This document shows, one piece after another, positions 42,288 to 51,833 of a stretch of 64,000 nt of DNA; position 1 is the first letter of the stretch, and each line of letters begins with the position of its first letter. The stretch lies in contig CAUJHR010000007.1 in the NCBI GenBank assembly GCA_963205195.1, forward strand, positions 41,566 through 105,565, given 5' to 3'. Made by a program: the position numbers and the translations under genes. The notes under the pieces were generated by a model. That model was not told the DNA's origin, did not search any database, and was given only the letters and a program-made list of their open reading frames with translations. This DNA is from Pseudomonadota bacterium (GTDB lineage: Bacteria; Pseudomonadota; Alphaproteobacteria; Rickettsiales; SXRF01).

Positions 42288-43334
42288 TTAGGATGCTTGC
42301 CTGCCCTGTATCAGTTTTTGCGGCAGGTTAAATATCTCGGTTGCGGCAGTTACCCCTTCAAAACCCTGAACCATAAGCTTGCCAGAAGCAGCATCAGCAA
42401 CCATGCAAAGCCTGGTATAGGGATTCAGGATCGGCGGGACCAGCCAGGAAAAACCCGAAGACATTATTTCATGACCCTGCAAGCTGCAGGCCTGCTGCCA
42501 ACGCCCCTCGCTATTAAAGAACGGGCGCGGCTTAGTGCCTTGTTCCAAGATGGTGTGGAACTGGTTGCTTGCTGCTACTTGCTGGCCGCCAGCTATCTCA
42601 CGCACGGCAGCGTCATTCTCAGTGCGTTCGATAATGCAGCCTTCGCCAAAATTTATACCGGTTAAAATAAATATCGCAGGTACTGCTATCGGTATTTTTA
42701 TAAGCATGTCCTTGGCCGCATTATAATCTTCCGCATGCTCAAAAACCTGCCGCAGCAAATGCGCTGGCGGCAGCGCTTTCTGCTGTTTTGCTATTTTACG
42801 GTTCTTAAACCAGTCAGTGACAATATTTTTGCCGTGCCTACGCATAGGGGCAAGGTTCAACGCTGCACTGAAACGCATAGGCGCCATTGCATTAAATACT
42901 CCTGAAATCCCCGGCCAGGTTATGTTGTAAAACTCACCTGCCTTGCCATCTTGCAGTACTACCATTACATGTTTGCCGAGCTTGGGGAAAGGCCAGTCCA
43001 GAACACGCATGAGGGCAACCTGCTCCTCGTCGCGGTAGGCGCCGCTGGTGCAGCCCCATTCATATGACAGGTTGAATGAATATATGCCACGCATGCCCAG
43101 AATGGAATCGAATGATTCTATTTCATGCAGGAACGGATTATTGTTTGCCTGCAGCCATGCGTGCGATTTTTTATCAATGAAGGGCAATGCCAGCGCGGTT
43201 ACCATATGCGACCAGTAGCCATAGCTCCTGCGTGCCGCTGTTACCAGTGTGCGGGCACTATCGGGATAGGAGCGCAGCAGGTCAACCGGGGTTTTCCCGC
43301 GCAGGTCTACAAATGGTATGGTGTTTTTTATCAT
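42288..43334 (-). CDS. acid-ceramidase/NAAA-like linear amide hydrolase
   Basis: A 348-residue protein that resembles Ntn hydrolases of the acid ceramidase / choloylglycine hydrolase group. The candidate nucleophile is Cys95 in YEWGCTSGAYRDEE, followed by LMRVLDWPFP, WPGISGVFNAM, RFSAALNLAP, CIIERTEND, VAASNQFHT and a C-terminal segment. Family members mature by self-cleavage before this Cys. No signal peptide is visible. Its place before dgkA, lplT and aas suggests a lipid N-acyl amide substrate (N-acyl-amine or aminolipid), but that is inference. The subfamily cannot be fixed by eye. Confidence 0.75.
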   Translation of the reverse strand: MIKNTIPFVDLRGKTPVDLLRSYPDSARTLVTAARRSYGYWSHMVTALALPFIDKKSHAWLQANNNPFLHEIESFDSILGMRGIYSFNLSYEWGCTSGAYRDEEQVALMRVLDWPFPKLGKHVMVVLQDGKAGEFYNITWPGISGVFNAMAPMRFSAALNLAPMRRHGKNIVTDWFKNRKIAKQQKALPPAHLLRQVFEHAEDYNAAKDMLIKIPIAVPAIFILTGINFGEGCIIERTENDAAVREIAGGQQVAASNQFHTILEQGTKPRPFFNSEGRWQQACSLQGHEIMSSGFSWLVPPILNPYTRLCMVADAASGKLMVQGFEGVTAATEIFNLPQKLIQGRQAS

Positions 43335-43447
43335 AGGGCCAGATAATTAGTGTTATTAATTAATATTTCTTTCAATAATGAAATTCTATATTATAACTTA
43401 AGCATCTAATTATGTAATAATCAAGCAGTCTAAAGAGTTATTTCGAT

Positions 43448-44044
43448 ATGACAAAAAAACATATATCCGTAAATAAACCAAGCCGTGAAGAAGCAGAAGA
43501 AGCGGTACGCACACTGTTGCGCTGGGCAGGTGATGACCCGGCGCGTGAGGGGCTGCTTGATACCCCTAAACGCGTTGTGAAATCATACGAAGAGCTTTTC
43601 AAAGGTTATGAAACCGACCCGTGCGAAGTGCTCAACCGCACCTTCAAGGAAGTTGAAGGCTATGATGAAATGGTGGTGCTGCGCGATATAAATTTTAATT
43701 CGCATTGCGAGCATCATATGGTGCCGTTCACCGGCAAGGCACATGTGGCGTATCTTCCGGGCTGTAAGGTGATAGGGCTTAGCAAGCTTGCACGGCTTGT
43801 TGATGTTTACGCCCAGCGTTTGCAGATACAGGAAAAGCTTACCGCGCAGATAGCTGATACATTGCAGGAAATTTTGCAGCCGAAAGGTGTTGCGGTGGTG
43901 ATCGAAGCTACCCATATGTGCATGACGATGCGCGGCGTGCGTAAGCATGGTACGGTGATGCAGACTAGCAGGTTGCTTGGGTTATTTAAAAGCGATCCGA
44001 GGACGCGGCAGGAATTTTTCAGCTTGCTCAAAACTGGTTCGTAA
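43448..44044 (+). CDS. folE: GTP cyclohydrolase I (FolE)
   Basis: Converts GTP to dihydroneopterin triphosphate, the first step of folate synthesis. The 198-residue protein has [18 protein letters not shown], zinc-binding CEHHMVPF near residue 86, [22 protein letters not shown] and [11 protein letters not shown] with the second zinc-ligand cysteine. It is divergent from the amidase operon across a 113-bp AT-rich gap. apaG follows its stop by one base. Confidence 0.96.
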   Translation: MTKKHISVNKPSREEAEEAVRTLLRWAGDDPAREGLLDTPKRVVKSYEELFKGYETDPCEVLNRTFKEVEGYDEMVVLRDINFNSHCEHHMVPFTGKAHVAYLPGCKVIGLSKLARLVDVYAQRLQIQEKLTAQIADTLQEILQPKGVAVVIEATHMCMTMRGVRKHGTVMQTSRLLGLFKSDPRTRQEFFSLLKTGS

Positions 44045-44045
44045 T

Positions 44046-44438
44046 ATGTATAGCCGCACCACGCGTAATGTAAAAATAACTGTCACGCCGACATATCTTG
44101 CCGAGCAGTCCGATCCCAAGGAACACCATTACGTGTGGGCCTATACTGTGCATATGGAAAATCTTGGTAACGAAAAAATCCAGCTGCTTAACCGCTACTG
44201 GCATATTACTGACGGGAATGGGGCAGTGCAGGAAGTGCGCGGGGCAGGGGTTGTAGGCGAAAAGCCGAAGCTTAATTCCGGTGATGTGTTCCAATATACC
44301 AGCGGCGCTGCGCTGCGTACGCCATCTGGTATAATGACAGGGGAATATGAAATGGAAAATGAGGTGCAGGAGCGTTTTACAGTTGGGATACCGGTATTTT
44401 CTCTTGATAGTCCTGACCAGATGCGCCGTCCTAATTAG
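44046..44438 (+). CDS. apaG: ApaG protein
   Basis: A 130-residue single-domain beta-sandwich protein. Seen: ITVTPTYLAEQSDPKEHHYVWAYTV, the HMENLGNEKIQLLNRYWHITDGNG segment, VVGEKPKLNSGDVFQYTSG and GIMTGEYEME. In enterobacteria ApaG is linked to magnesium/cobalt resistance, but its role is not established. ATG at 44046 matches the family start; an in-frame upstream start at 43977 would lie within folE. It is probably co-transcribed with folE. Confidence 0.92.
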   Translation: MYSRTTRNVKITVTPTYLAEQSDPKEHHYVWAYTVHMENLGNEKIQLLNRYWHITDGNGAVQEVRGAGVVGEKPKLNSGDVFQYTSGAALRTPSGIMTGEYEMENEVQERFTVGIPVFSLDSPDQMRRPN

Positions 44439-44451
44439 TATAATGCTATTT

Positions 44452-44552
44452 TGTCATTCCCGCGCAGGCGGGGATCTCATAATAGTTTAGCGCAAGAATT
44501 TAACAGAGATTCCCGCCAATTCTTTTATAAAAAAGGTTGGGCGGGAATGACA
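44452..44552. repeat. inverted REP-like repeat between apaG and fliB
   Basis: GTCATTCCCGCGCAGGCGGG at the left and GGGCGGGAATGACAG at the right are inverted copies of the same family, with GATTCCCGCC in between. The element ends 13 bp before the fliB ATG, leaving little room for a normal ribosome binding site. Confidence 0.75.
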
Positions 44553-44565
44553 GTAAGAAATTATT

Positions 44566-45738
44566 ATGACCACGCAATTACGCACCAGGATGGTTTCGGA
44601 ATTTATCTGCCTAGCTGATAAGTGCGAGGATACTTGCTGCAAGCATTGGTCTATGCAGGTTGATCCTGTTACCCTTGAACGGTATAAAAAAGAAGCCCCG
44701 GAGCTGCTTGGTGCAGTGGAACAGGACAGTGACAACACATATATAATGCGTAAGGATAAGCAGACAGGATATTGCGTAAAATTTGAAGATGGAATATGCA
44801 AAATTCATAAGGAGCGCGGCGAAGGGTTTTTAAGCGATGCCTGTAATTTTTATCCAAGGATAACCAGAACTGCTGGGGACGCGCTAATCATGACCGCTAC
44901 CATGTCGTGCCCGGAAATTGCCCGCATTGCGCTATATGGAAATGAGCCGTTCGTATTTGATGAAACTTTATTTGCGCGCGTGCCTTTCGAGGTGAGGAAT
45001 GTTTTGCCAGATGGTATGACGCAAAATGATATTATCGAAATTCATAAATTATTCATGCAGGCAACCGGAGATGAAACCGCGAGCGCGGAAAAAATTTTCG
45101 CACGTATCGCCAGTGTATCGCGCTCACTGCAAAGGTTGGAAAAAAAAGACTGGGTGAGGGCAGCCGGATTATATTTCAGGCTTGCAGAAAGCAGTATCCC
45201 GCAGCCGGAAGAAAATATAAATGATCCGTTTAATTTATTACATTCTTTATGCGGACTGGTTGTCGCATCCCAAAAAAATATCCCACCGCGTTTGCAGCAG
45301 ACTATTTCCGATATGGAAGAGGCTTTGCATGTACGTCTCGATTGGGAAAATATTTTGATACATACGAGTGATGAAAGTGCGGATGCTTATAATAAATTAC
45401 ACGCGCTTTGGAAAAATGAAATGCAGGAAAATTTCCAACCACTTCTTAAGCGTTGGCTTGGGGCGCAATTATCATCATCCCTTTATCCTTTTGCTGGTTT
45501 GGGGGAAAGCTTAACGGAACGTGTAACTATCATCGGAGTGCGGTTCGCAATTTTAAGACTTGCGTTAATATCTGTATATAGTATATCCAATAGTCAATTA
45601 CATCAAGATGATGTGGTTAGGATCGTACAAAGCCTCTCGCGCTTCCTTGACCACCTCGCCGACCCGAAATTTTCCCTGGAAATATACGGTGAGGCAGGCT
45701 GGACCAAGGAAAACCGGATGCTTGGACTGCTGAATTGA
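44566..45738 (+). CDS. fliB: flagellin lysine N-methyltransferase (FliB)
   Basis: A 390-residue protein of the FliB family, which methylates lysines of flagellin. The N-terminal Cys cluster ADKCEDTCCKHW and a second group in YCVKFEDGICKIH and SDACNFYPR are the family hallmark and may bind a metal cluster. It lies directly upstream of the giant flagellin gene, as fliB lies next to fliC in Salmonella. No clear Shine-Dalgarno is seen before the ATG, probably because a repeat sits there. Confidence 0.88.
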   Translation: MTTQLRTRMVSEFICLADKCEDTCCKHWSMQVDPVTLERYKKEAPELLGAVEQDSDNTYIMRKDKQTGYCVKFEDGICKIHKERGEGFLSDACNFYPRITRTAGDALIMTATMSCPEIARIALYGNEPFVFDETLFARVPFEVRNVLPDGMTQNDIIEIHKLFMQATGDETASAEKIFARIASVSRSLQRLEKKDWVRAAGLYFRLAESSIPQPEENINDPFNLLHSLCGLVVASQKNIPPRLQQTISDMEEALHVRLDWENILIHTSDESADAYNKLHALWKNEMQENFQPLLKRWLGAQLSSSLYPFAGLGESLTERVTIIGVRFAILRLALISVYSISNSQLHQDDVVRIVQSLSRFLDHLADPKFSLEIYGEAGWTKENRMLGLLN

Positions 45739-45810
45739 TAGAAAAATAAAAAATAATAGCGTTATTAACGTATTGTTAATGAATAATCGTTAATAATAGT
45801 TTTTATGTGT

Positions 45811-45856
45811 AGCCAATTGTGGCTGCATGGTTTGAGTCGGGGCAATTAGCCCTTTT
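45811..45856 (+). promoter_or_regulatory. two stem-loops in the flagellin leader
   Basis: AGCCAATTGTGGCT (45811-45824) and GGGCAATTAGCCC followed by TTTT (45840-45856) can fold as hairpins just upstream of TAGGAG and the flagellin ATG. The second looks like a small intrinsic terminator or attenuator. A regulatory role in flagellin expression is inference. Confidence 0.4.
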
Positions 45857-45884
45857 ATAATTAACGTCCATGTAGGAGAAAACC

Positions 45885-48800
45885 ATGAGTAACTCAATTA
45901 ATACCAATATTTCCGCATATTTCGCCCAGGCGAATATCGGGACAGCGTCGAATTCATCGGCGTCTTCAGTATCACGACTTTCCAGCGGTAACAGGATCGT
46001 AAAAGCGTCAGACGACGTAGCAGCGCTCTCAACCGGTACGTCACTCAAAACACAGGTGCTTGCTCTTAAAACAGCTCTTACCAACGCATCCCAGGGTACT
46101 TCACTCCTGCAGGTTGCCGACGGTGCGCTTTCGCAGGTTACTGAAATTCTTCAGCGCCAAAAAGCTATTTCACTGCAAGCAGGTTCCGGTTCACTTACCG
46201 ACGTTGACCGTGGTTACCTCGATCAGGAATTCCAAGCTCTCTCAACCGAAATTGATCGCCTGACAGGTTCTACGAACTTCAACGGCGTGAAATTGCTGAA
46301 CGGTGCTTTGTCAACCTCTGCAACTCTTAAAAACACCTCTACCAATGCAACTGCTGCTTCTGCCAGCATGAACTTCATCGACAATATAAGTCTCGGTGAA
46401 AATATTGTTGTAAACGGTGTGATCTTAACTGCGGCTGCTACTTCAACCGGAACTGCTACCCCGGCTTCTACTTCGCCGCTTAACTTCCAGGTTGGTAACA
46501 CCCTTGCCGAAACACTTGATAACCTTGCTAAACAGCTGAATGATTCTGCAACTAACGCGAATTATTCATCAGCTCTTGGCGCTGCTACTTACACTTCTAA
46601 CGGCCAGACCCTGACCGCTACTGCTAAATCAGGCGGTGCGCTCAGCAATGCATTTACAATGGGCAATGCTGCACCAGTTGTTGCTGGTACTAACTTTATA
46701 ACTACAGCAAGCAGTACGAGCGTAACTATTACAACTGCTGCAAGTACCGCTGCTTTCAAAGTTGGGATGAGCATTATTGCAAACCCTAATACTTCGGCGG
46801 CAGTAGATGGTATAGCTGCTAAAGACCTTCGTGGTGTTATCACTGCTGTAACTGCAACAACCGTTGTATTCACCGCTCAGTCCGCTGCTTCTGCCGGTGC
46901 TACCACAACTGCGGCAAACAGCTTCCAGCTTGACACTGTAAATGGTGTTGGCGAAGCGAGCGTTTCTGCTGGTTCGGTTGGCAGCTCTTTTAACCTGTTT
47001 ACTGGTGCAACCAATTTTACAACCCCAACTCAGGCTGTTGCAGCTTCTACTTCTACCGCTGCTGCTCCATTCCAGAATGGTGATTCTATTACCGCTAAAG
47101 TAAACGGTGTTACCAAAACACTCTATACAGTTGCAACCAATGCTACAATCACTGACCTGGTAAACGGTATCAATGCTACTTCAGGCGATACCGGCTTCCG
47201 GGCAACTCTTGTGTATGACCAGACCAACAAGTACAATATACGCCTGGATTATTCTGGCACCGCAGGTAACATCCTGCTTGATGTTGGTGCAAACTTCCAT
47301 ACTTCCCCAACCAGCACTTTAACTGGTGACAGGTTTGGCACAACAGCTAACAATATTACAGAAGCTGTTGGCGGTCATACTACCCTGATCTCTTCTGGTT
47401 ACCTGGATTTGACAGGTGCTCAGGGCAGTACTGGTTTGGCTGCGGCTACCCAAGGTACAGCAGTTGTTGCTGCCAACATCGCCGCTCTTACTACTACTTT
47501 GGCGTTCGTTGCTGGAAATAGCATAACCTCGACCCTTAACGGTAAAACTCAGGTTCTGCATACGTTTGCTTCTGGTGATACGTTAAATAGTATTGTAAAC
47601 AATATTAATGCCCACACTGCTGACACTGGTGTATATGCTGGTATTACAGGTACTGGCGGTGCGTATAATATACGTTTATTTACTACCACCGCAACACCAG
47701 CAACTGACCAGTTCTACCTTGGTGCAGGCCCTAACGTTCAGATCGCAACTAACACTAACAACGTGCTTACCACCACAAACGGTGGCCTAAGCCAGACCAA
47801 CATCGCTTCGCTCCAGGGCGGATTGAACAATGGTTTGTCACAAGGCAGCGTATCGGTAAGCGGTACTGCAGGTGACTCAATCATCACTGACTTGTCACAG
47901 ACCAAAGCTAACGTTCAGTTGATTCTGACCGCTAACGCTGTGGCCGGCACAAGCACGCTGACAGTTGGCGGCAAAGTGTTTGCTTTCACCAGCTCGACCA
48001 CCGGTGCTGCACCAGACGAAATCCTGGTTGGCGCTACCATTAAGGACACCATTAACAATGCTATCTCGACCATAACCAACTATGCTAAGAATAATGCTTT
48101 AGGCGCTGTTGCTTATGAACTTAACCAGATCGACCTTAGCATCACTAACGGTAATACCCTTAACTTTACCGGTAAAGCGCTTGGTAACATTGAAACACTG
48201 GCCAGCACTGCTGCAACTGCCGCTTACTCGACAGTTTCGCAGAGCATAACCGGTTCTTCACTTACCAACTCAGGTGCGCTTAACAACTCTTCAAGCACTT
48301 ATGGTGTGGATACCACTGGTATCACCAATCCTGATTTCTCAGGTGCTCTACAGGGCTTTAAAGCAACATATAAAAATGCTGCCAGCACTGTAGACCTGTC
48401 AATCAAGATCGGTAACAACACCTACACCGCAGTAAATGCAGGCGTAAGCGTTTCATCCAACACTGCTATCCGCCTCTATTCGGATACAGTTGATGGCGTG
48501 AACGGCGGATATTTCGATATCCAGCTTAAAGCAGGCCAGGTAAATGCTTTCAGTGACCAGGCTGGTGCTGATGCAGTTGCCCAGCGTTTAAACGCTGCTT
48601 TCTCCAGCTTGAGCTTCCTGCAGAGCCGCAATTTGTCGAGCTATACTGGTTCGGCGAGCATCACTTCGGACAACGTTGTGATCGGTTCACTGTTCGGCAG
48701 CAAAGTTACCGCGCAGCTTGCTGACTTCGATGGTGCTAAACTTTCTGATGTAAGCGTAACTGCTCCATCAGGCAGCAACACCGATACCAGCATAAGCCTG

Positions 48801-49403
48801 ACCATCAATGGTGTTAAGTTCTCGACAGCATCTGGAATCGGCAGCACTCTTGCCGCTAACCAGACCTACAGGCTGACCAGCGCTAACGATCCAAAACAGT
48901 TCGTTGATTTCACAACTGGAAACTCAACAATTGTTATTGACTCGGCAGCAAAGGCAAATGCAGTGGCTGACGCTCTTAAAACAGCATTCGGCGCAACTGC
49001 AGGGTCTGCAGCTCTTAGCTTCCAGATCGGCTCATCTTCTACCGATACTCTTAACGTAAGTATCGGCAGCGCGCAGACCTCTTCGCTCTTCGGTGGTTTA
49101 TCACTGAACGTGCTTAGCCAGGCTAACGCTGTGATCGCAGGTGACCAGCTTGATAAGGCGCTTGCTACTGTTACTACGCTGCGTGCATCGGTTGGTGCGC
49201 TCCAGTCACGATTCAACTTCGCTTCAGCGAACATCCAGATTGCGGTACAGAATCAGGATGCGGCCCGCGGCGAGTTGCTCGATACTGACGTGGCGACTGA
49301 GTCAACAGCATTCGCAACCTCGCAGGTTAAACTCCAGGCTGGTATCTCGGTACTTGCCCAGGCGAACCAGCAGTTGCAGAACTTGCTGAAACTGATTCAG
49401 TAA
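45885..49403 (+). CDS. giant flagellin, 1172 residues
   Basis: The structural filament protein. N-terminal D0/D1 (residues 1-145: SRLSSGNRIVKASDDVAALS, LLQVADGALSQVTEILQR, GSTNFNGVKLLNG) and C-terminal D1/D0 (ATVTTLRASVGALQSRFNF, ARGELLDTDVATESTAFA, QANQQLQNLLKLIQ) are normal. The centre is expanded several-fold compared with the usual 300-500 residues, Thr/Ser/Ala/Asn-rich. It contains a module near residues 270-343 that resembles FlgE repeats, two IN-like motifs near 395-480 and 540-620 (both with YNIRL), and another duplicated unit near 825-930 and 965-1065. TAGGAG precedes the ATG. Confidence 0.93.
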   Translation: MSNSINTNISAYFAQANIGTASNSSASSVSRLSSGNRIVKASDDVAALSTGTSLKTQVLALKTALTNASQGTSLLQVADGALSQVTEILQRQKAISLQAGSGSLTDVDRGYLDQEFQALSTEIDRLTGSTNFNGVKLLNGALSTSATLKNTSTNATAASASMNFIDNISLGENIVVNGVILTAAATSTGTATPASTSPLNFQVGNTLAETLDNLAKQLNDSATNANYSSALGAATYTSNGQTLTATAKSGGALSNAFTMGNAAPVVAGTNFITTASSTSVTITTAASTAAFKVGMSIIANPNTSAAVDGIAAKDLRGVITAVTATTVVFTAQSAASAGATTTAANSFQLDTVNGVGEASVSAGSVGSSFNLFTGATNFTTPTQAVAASTSTAAAPFQNGDSITAKVNGVTKTLYTVATNATITDLVNGINATSGDTGFRATLVYDQTNKYNIRLDYSGTAGNILLDVGANFHTSPTSTLTGDRFGTTANNITEAVGGHTTLISSGYLDLTGAQGSTGLAAATQGTAVVAANIAALTTTLAFVAGNSITSTLNGKTQVLHTFASGDTLNSIVNNINAHTADTGVYAGITGTGGAYNIRLFTTTATPATDQFYLGAGPNVQIATNTNNVLTTTNGGLSQTNIASLQGGLNNGLSQGSVSVSGTAGDSIITDLSQTKANVQLILTANAVAGTSTLTVGGKVFAFTSSTTGAAPDEILVGATIKDTINNAISTITNYAKNNALGAVAYELNQIDLSITNGNTLNFTGKALGNIETLASTAATAAYSTVSQSITGSSLTNSGALNNSSSTYGVDTTGITNPDFSGALQGFKATYKNAASTVDLSIKIGNNTYTAVNAGVSVSSNTAIRLYSDTVDGVNGGYFDIQLKAGQVNAFSDQAGADAVAQRLNAAFSSLSFLQSRNLSSYTGSASITSDNVVIGSLFGSKVTAQLADFDGAKLSDVSVTAPSGSNTDTSISLTINGVKFSTASGIGSTLAANQTYRLTSANDPKQFVDFTTGNSTIVIDSAAKANAVADALKTAFGATAGSAALSFQIGSSSTDTLNVSIGSAQTSSLFGGLSLNVLSQANAVIAGDQLDKALATVTTLRASVGALQSRFNFASANIQIAVQNQDAARGELLDTDVATESTAFATSQVKLQAGISVLAQANQQLQNLLKLIQ

Positions 49404-49462
49404 TCTGATTAGGGAAAACCCGGGATGGATAAAACCATCCCGGGGGATTCCAGGAGGTTGAT

Positions 49463-49828
49463 ATGGATAGCTTAGGAATTTCATTACCGCCAGTTATTAG
49501 CCCAGCTCCCTCTTTGCCCGCTCCTGTGCCAGCAGTTGCTCCACAGCCAGCAGTTCCTTTTGTACCAATAGGCACCGGCGATACGGAAGCTTATGATCCT
49601 GAATCCGCTGAGCAGCAACGTCTGCAAACAGTGCAGCGCCTGTCACAGAAGATTTCTGATATTTTTGTGGTAAGCGATAGGACATTTACGATCTTTAAGG
49701 ATCCTTCCGGCCAGTATATAACCCGCTTCACAAGCCTACGTGACGGAAAAGTTACTTATATACCAGAGCCTAACCTGTTTAGGATGGGTGGTGAAAGCGA
49801 GAATATTTCGGTTAAGATAAAAGCTTGA
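49463..49828 (+). CDS. FlaG-like protein
   Basis: A 121-residue protein with a Pro/Ala/Val-rich N-terminal linker (residues 8-40) and a C-terminal FlaG-like domain (ISDIFVVSDRTFTIFKDPSG, then ITRFTSLRDGKVTYIPEPNLF). FlaG proteins influence filament length. The start has a strong AGGAGG six bases upstream. It is 59 bp after the flagellin stop and 179 bp before fliD, the usual neighbourhood. Confidence 0.72.
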   Translation: MDSLGISLPPVISPAPSLPAPVPAVAPQPAVPFVPIGTGDTEAYDPESAEQQRLQTVQRLSQKISDIFVVSDRTFTIFKDPSGQYITRFTSLRDGKVTYIPEPNLFRMGGESENISVKIKA

Positions 49829-50007
49829 TATTTTTTAAATATAGTGCTTTTGGGAGTGATAACTGATATAATAAAATACCATTTGTAATGGTAAATTCTA
49901 AATCTCGCCCTGGATTTAAAACTTGGGCATGATTATTGCAAGAAACTGATAAATTGGTCCAGATTAGGATATATATAATTGGTTTATTGTGAGTGAGTGG
50001 GGATTTT

Positions 50008-51825
50008 ATGGTTAGTTCGATACAGCTTGGTAATTTCTTTAATCTCGGTGGCAAAACCGTTTCTGGTAGCGCCGGGGGCTCTGGGATTGATACCGAGGCT
50101 TTAATAAAAAGCCTGACCGATGCTAAAATGATCCCGGCGACACAATTACAAGATAAAATAAAGATCAACGATGATAAGAGCGCAGCCCTTGGGGAGTTCC
50201 AGACGCTGCTAGGCAAAATGAAAGATGCGGTTTCCGCGCTGCGTAACCCCCCGGGTGTAGGCAATGCTGCCGATGATGCTTTTAAATACCGCACTGCAAG
50301 CATTACCAGCAATACATCTATAGACGGCAGCAGTTATGTTTCTGTTACTGCTTCACCGGGTGCCGCTTTGCAATCATACACTATCAGCGATATAACCAGC
50401 CTGGCGCAGGCGCGTAAACAGGCAACCGGGGATATAAATATAGCAACAGCAGATGCGGCGGCTGTTTCCGCCACGCCAGCGGGCGGGCAGTTCAAGGCCG
50501 GGACCTTTACGCTGAACGGCCAGAACATAACTTTTAACGATGGCGAAAGCCTGAACTCGGTTGCTGCAAAATTCAATTCACTGGCTGATAAAACAGGGGT
50601 TTCGGCGAGTATCATCAAAATTTCTACGGGCAAATACCAGCTTTCATTCTCAGCGACCAAAACCGGTACTGATGCTGATTTTGATTTTAACAATATAAGT
50701 AAGCCGGGAACATTGGTTGATGCTGATGGAGTTTTTTCCGGAGTTACCGTTTCCAATAAACAAGCTGCAACCAACGCGGAATTTAACTTTAACGGTGTGC
50801 CTATTATACGGCAGAGCAATACAGTCAGCGATATGGTTGACGGAATTGCCTTCACATTGAAACAGACCACGCTCGCTGATCCAACGACTGAGATTACTGT
50901 TGGCATTGAGGCCGACCAGACTATTTCAAAGAACAGCATAATTAATTTTATCAATACTTATAACGATTTGAAAATATTCGCTGCCAAGCAGTCGGAAGTG
51001 GGTGATAACGGGCTTTATAAAGATACAGCAGTGCTGCATGATAACGCTATGTTCCGCAATACGATGAATGATGTTAATTCGCAGCTTTCTTCGATAGTTG
51101 GCGGTATTGCCGAAGGCAGCCCGAGCAGGCTTGCTGACCTGGGAATAACATTTATTGACCAAGCGGCTACTAAAGACAGCCCGCAAGTTCGCAACCTGCT
51201 TACGGTTGATGATGCAAAGCTGGGAACGGCAATATCCAATGACCCGGATGCAGTGCGGAAGGTATTTGAATTCGATTTTAATACCGACAATACGGCGCTG
51301 AGGGTTTTTTCACGCACCAACGCGCTAAAAATTTCTAATTTCTCGCTGGATATAAAACCCAGCACGACTACATTTACTGCGACATATGATGATGGCTCAG
51401 GGCCGCAGACAATTGATGTTGATGCAACTGAAATTAAAAATTCACTTACCGGCGTAGTAACAGGATATTCGCTTAAAGGCAAGGCGGGGACTGTGCTTGA
51501 AGGGCTTTCGCTGGTTTACGCCAGCACCGCCGACAGCACGGCTAACATTACTGCCACCCAGGGTATCGCCGATAAAATATTCAACATCGCTGACCCGGCG
51601 CTGAAAACAGATACGGGATCGCTTGCTGTCGAACTTAATTCGCTTAAAGACGCCGATGCGCGGCTTAATGATAATATCGCAAAAATAACTTCTCAGGTGG
51701 ATGATTACCGCCAGACATTACTTGATAAATTTGCGCGCCTTGAGCAGGCCATTTCAAACATCAACACGCTGCTTGCAAGCTTGAATGCTAATGACCAGGC
51801 GCGTAATAATGCAAGCGGCAACTAA
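50008..51825 (+). CDS. fliD: flagellar filament cap protein FliD
   Basis: Hook-associated protein 2, the pentameric cap that folds flagellin at the filament tip. About 605 residues. N-terminal GSGIDTEALIKSLTDAKMIPATQLQDKI and the FQTLLGKMKDAVSALR coil; middle domains with an IN-like NDGESLNSVAAKFNS; C-terminal IADKIFNIAD and the long coil INAKITSQ-type region ending in LEQAISNINTLLASL. ATG at 50008 is preferred over GTG at 49993 because GGGG lies five bases upstream. fliS follows by 8 bp. Confidence 0.93.
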   Translation: MVSSIQLGNFFNLGGKTVSGSAGGSGIDTEALIKSLTDAKMIPATQLQDKIKINDDKSAALGEFQTLLGKMKDAVSALRNPPGVGNAADDAFKYRTASITSNTSIDGSSYVSVTASPGAALQSYTISDITSLAQARKQATGDINIATADAAAVSATPAGGQFKAGTFTLNGQNITFNDGESLNSVAAKFNSLADKTGVSASIIKISTGKYQLSFSATKTGTDADFDFNNISKPGTLVDADGVFSGVTVSNKQAATNAEFNFNGVPIIRQSNTVSDMVDGIAFTLKQTTLADPTTEITVGIEADQTISKNSIINFINTYNDLKIFAAKQSEVGDNGLYKDTAVLHDNAMFRNTMNDVNSQLSSIVGGIAEGSPSRLADLGITFIDQAATKDSPQVRNLLTVDDAKLGTAISNDPDAVRKVFEFDFNTDNTALRVFSRTNALKISNFSLDIKPSTTTFTATYDDGSGPQTIDVDATEIKNSLTGVVTGYSLKGKAGTVLEGLSLVYASTADSTANITATQGIADKIFNIADPALKTDTGSLAVELNSLKDADARLNDNIAKITSQVDDYRQTLLDKFARLEQAISNINTLLASLNANDQARNNASGN

Positions 51826-51833
51826 CGGAATCA

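Noticed and set aside
42535..42600. Repeat insertion in the amidase gene (GGTTGCTTGCTGCTACTTGC)
   Set aside because: It looks like the fumC repeat, but the encoded VAASNQFHT fits the conserved segment of the enzyme family, so it is ordinary coding sequence.
45885..49403. Large adhesin or RTX-type protein instead of flagellin
   Set aside because: Both ends carry intact D0/D1 flagellin sequences and the gene is within a flagellar block.
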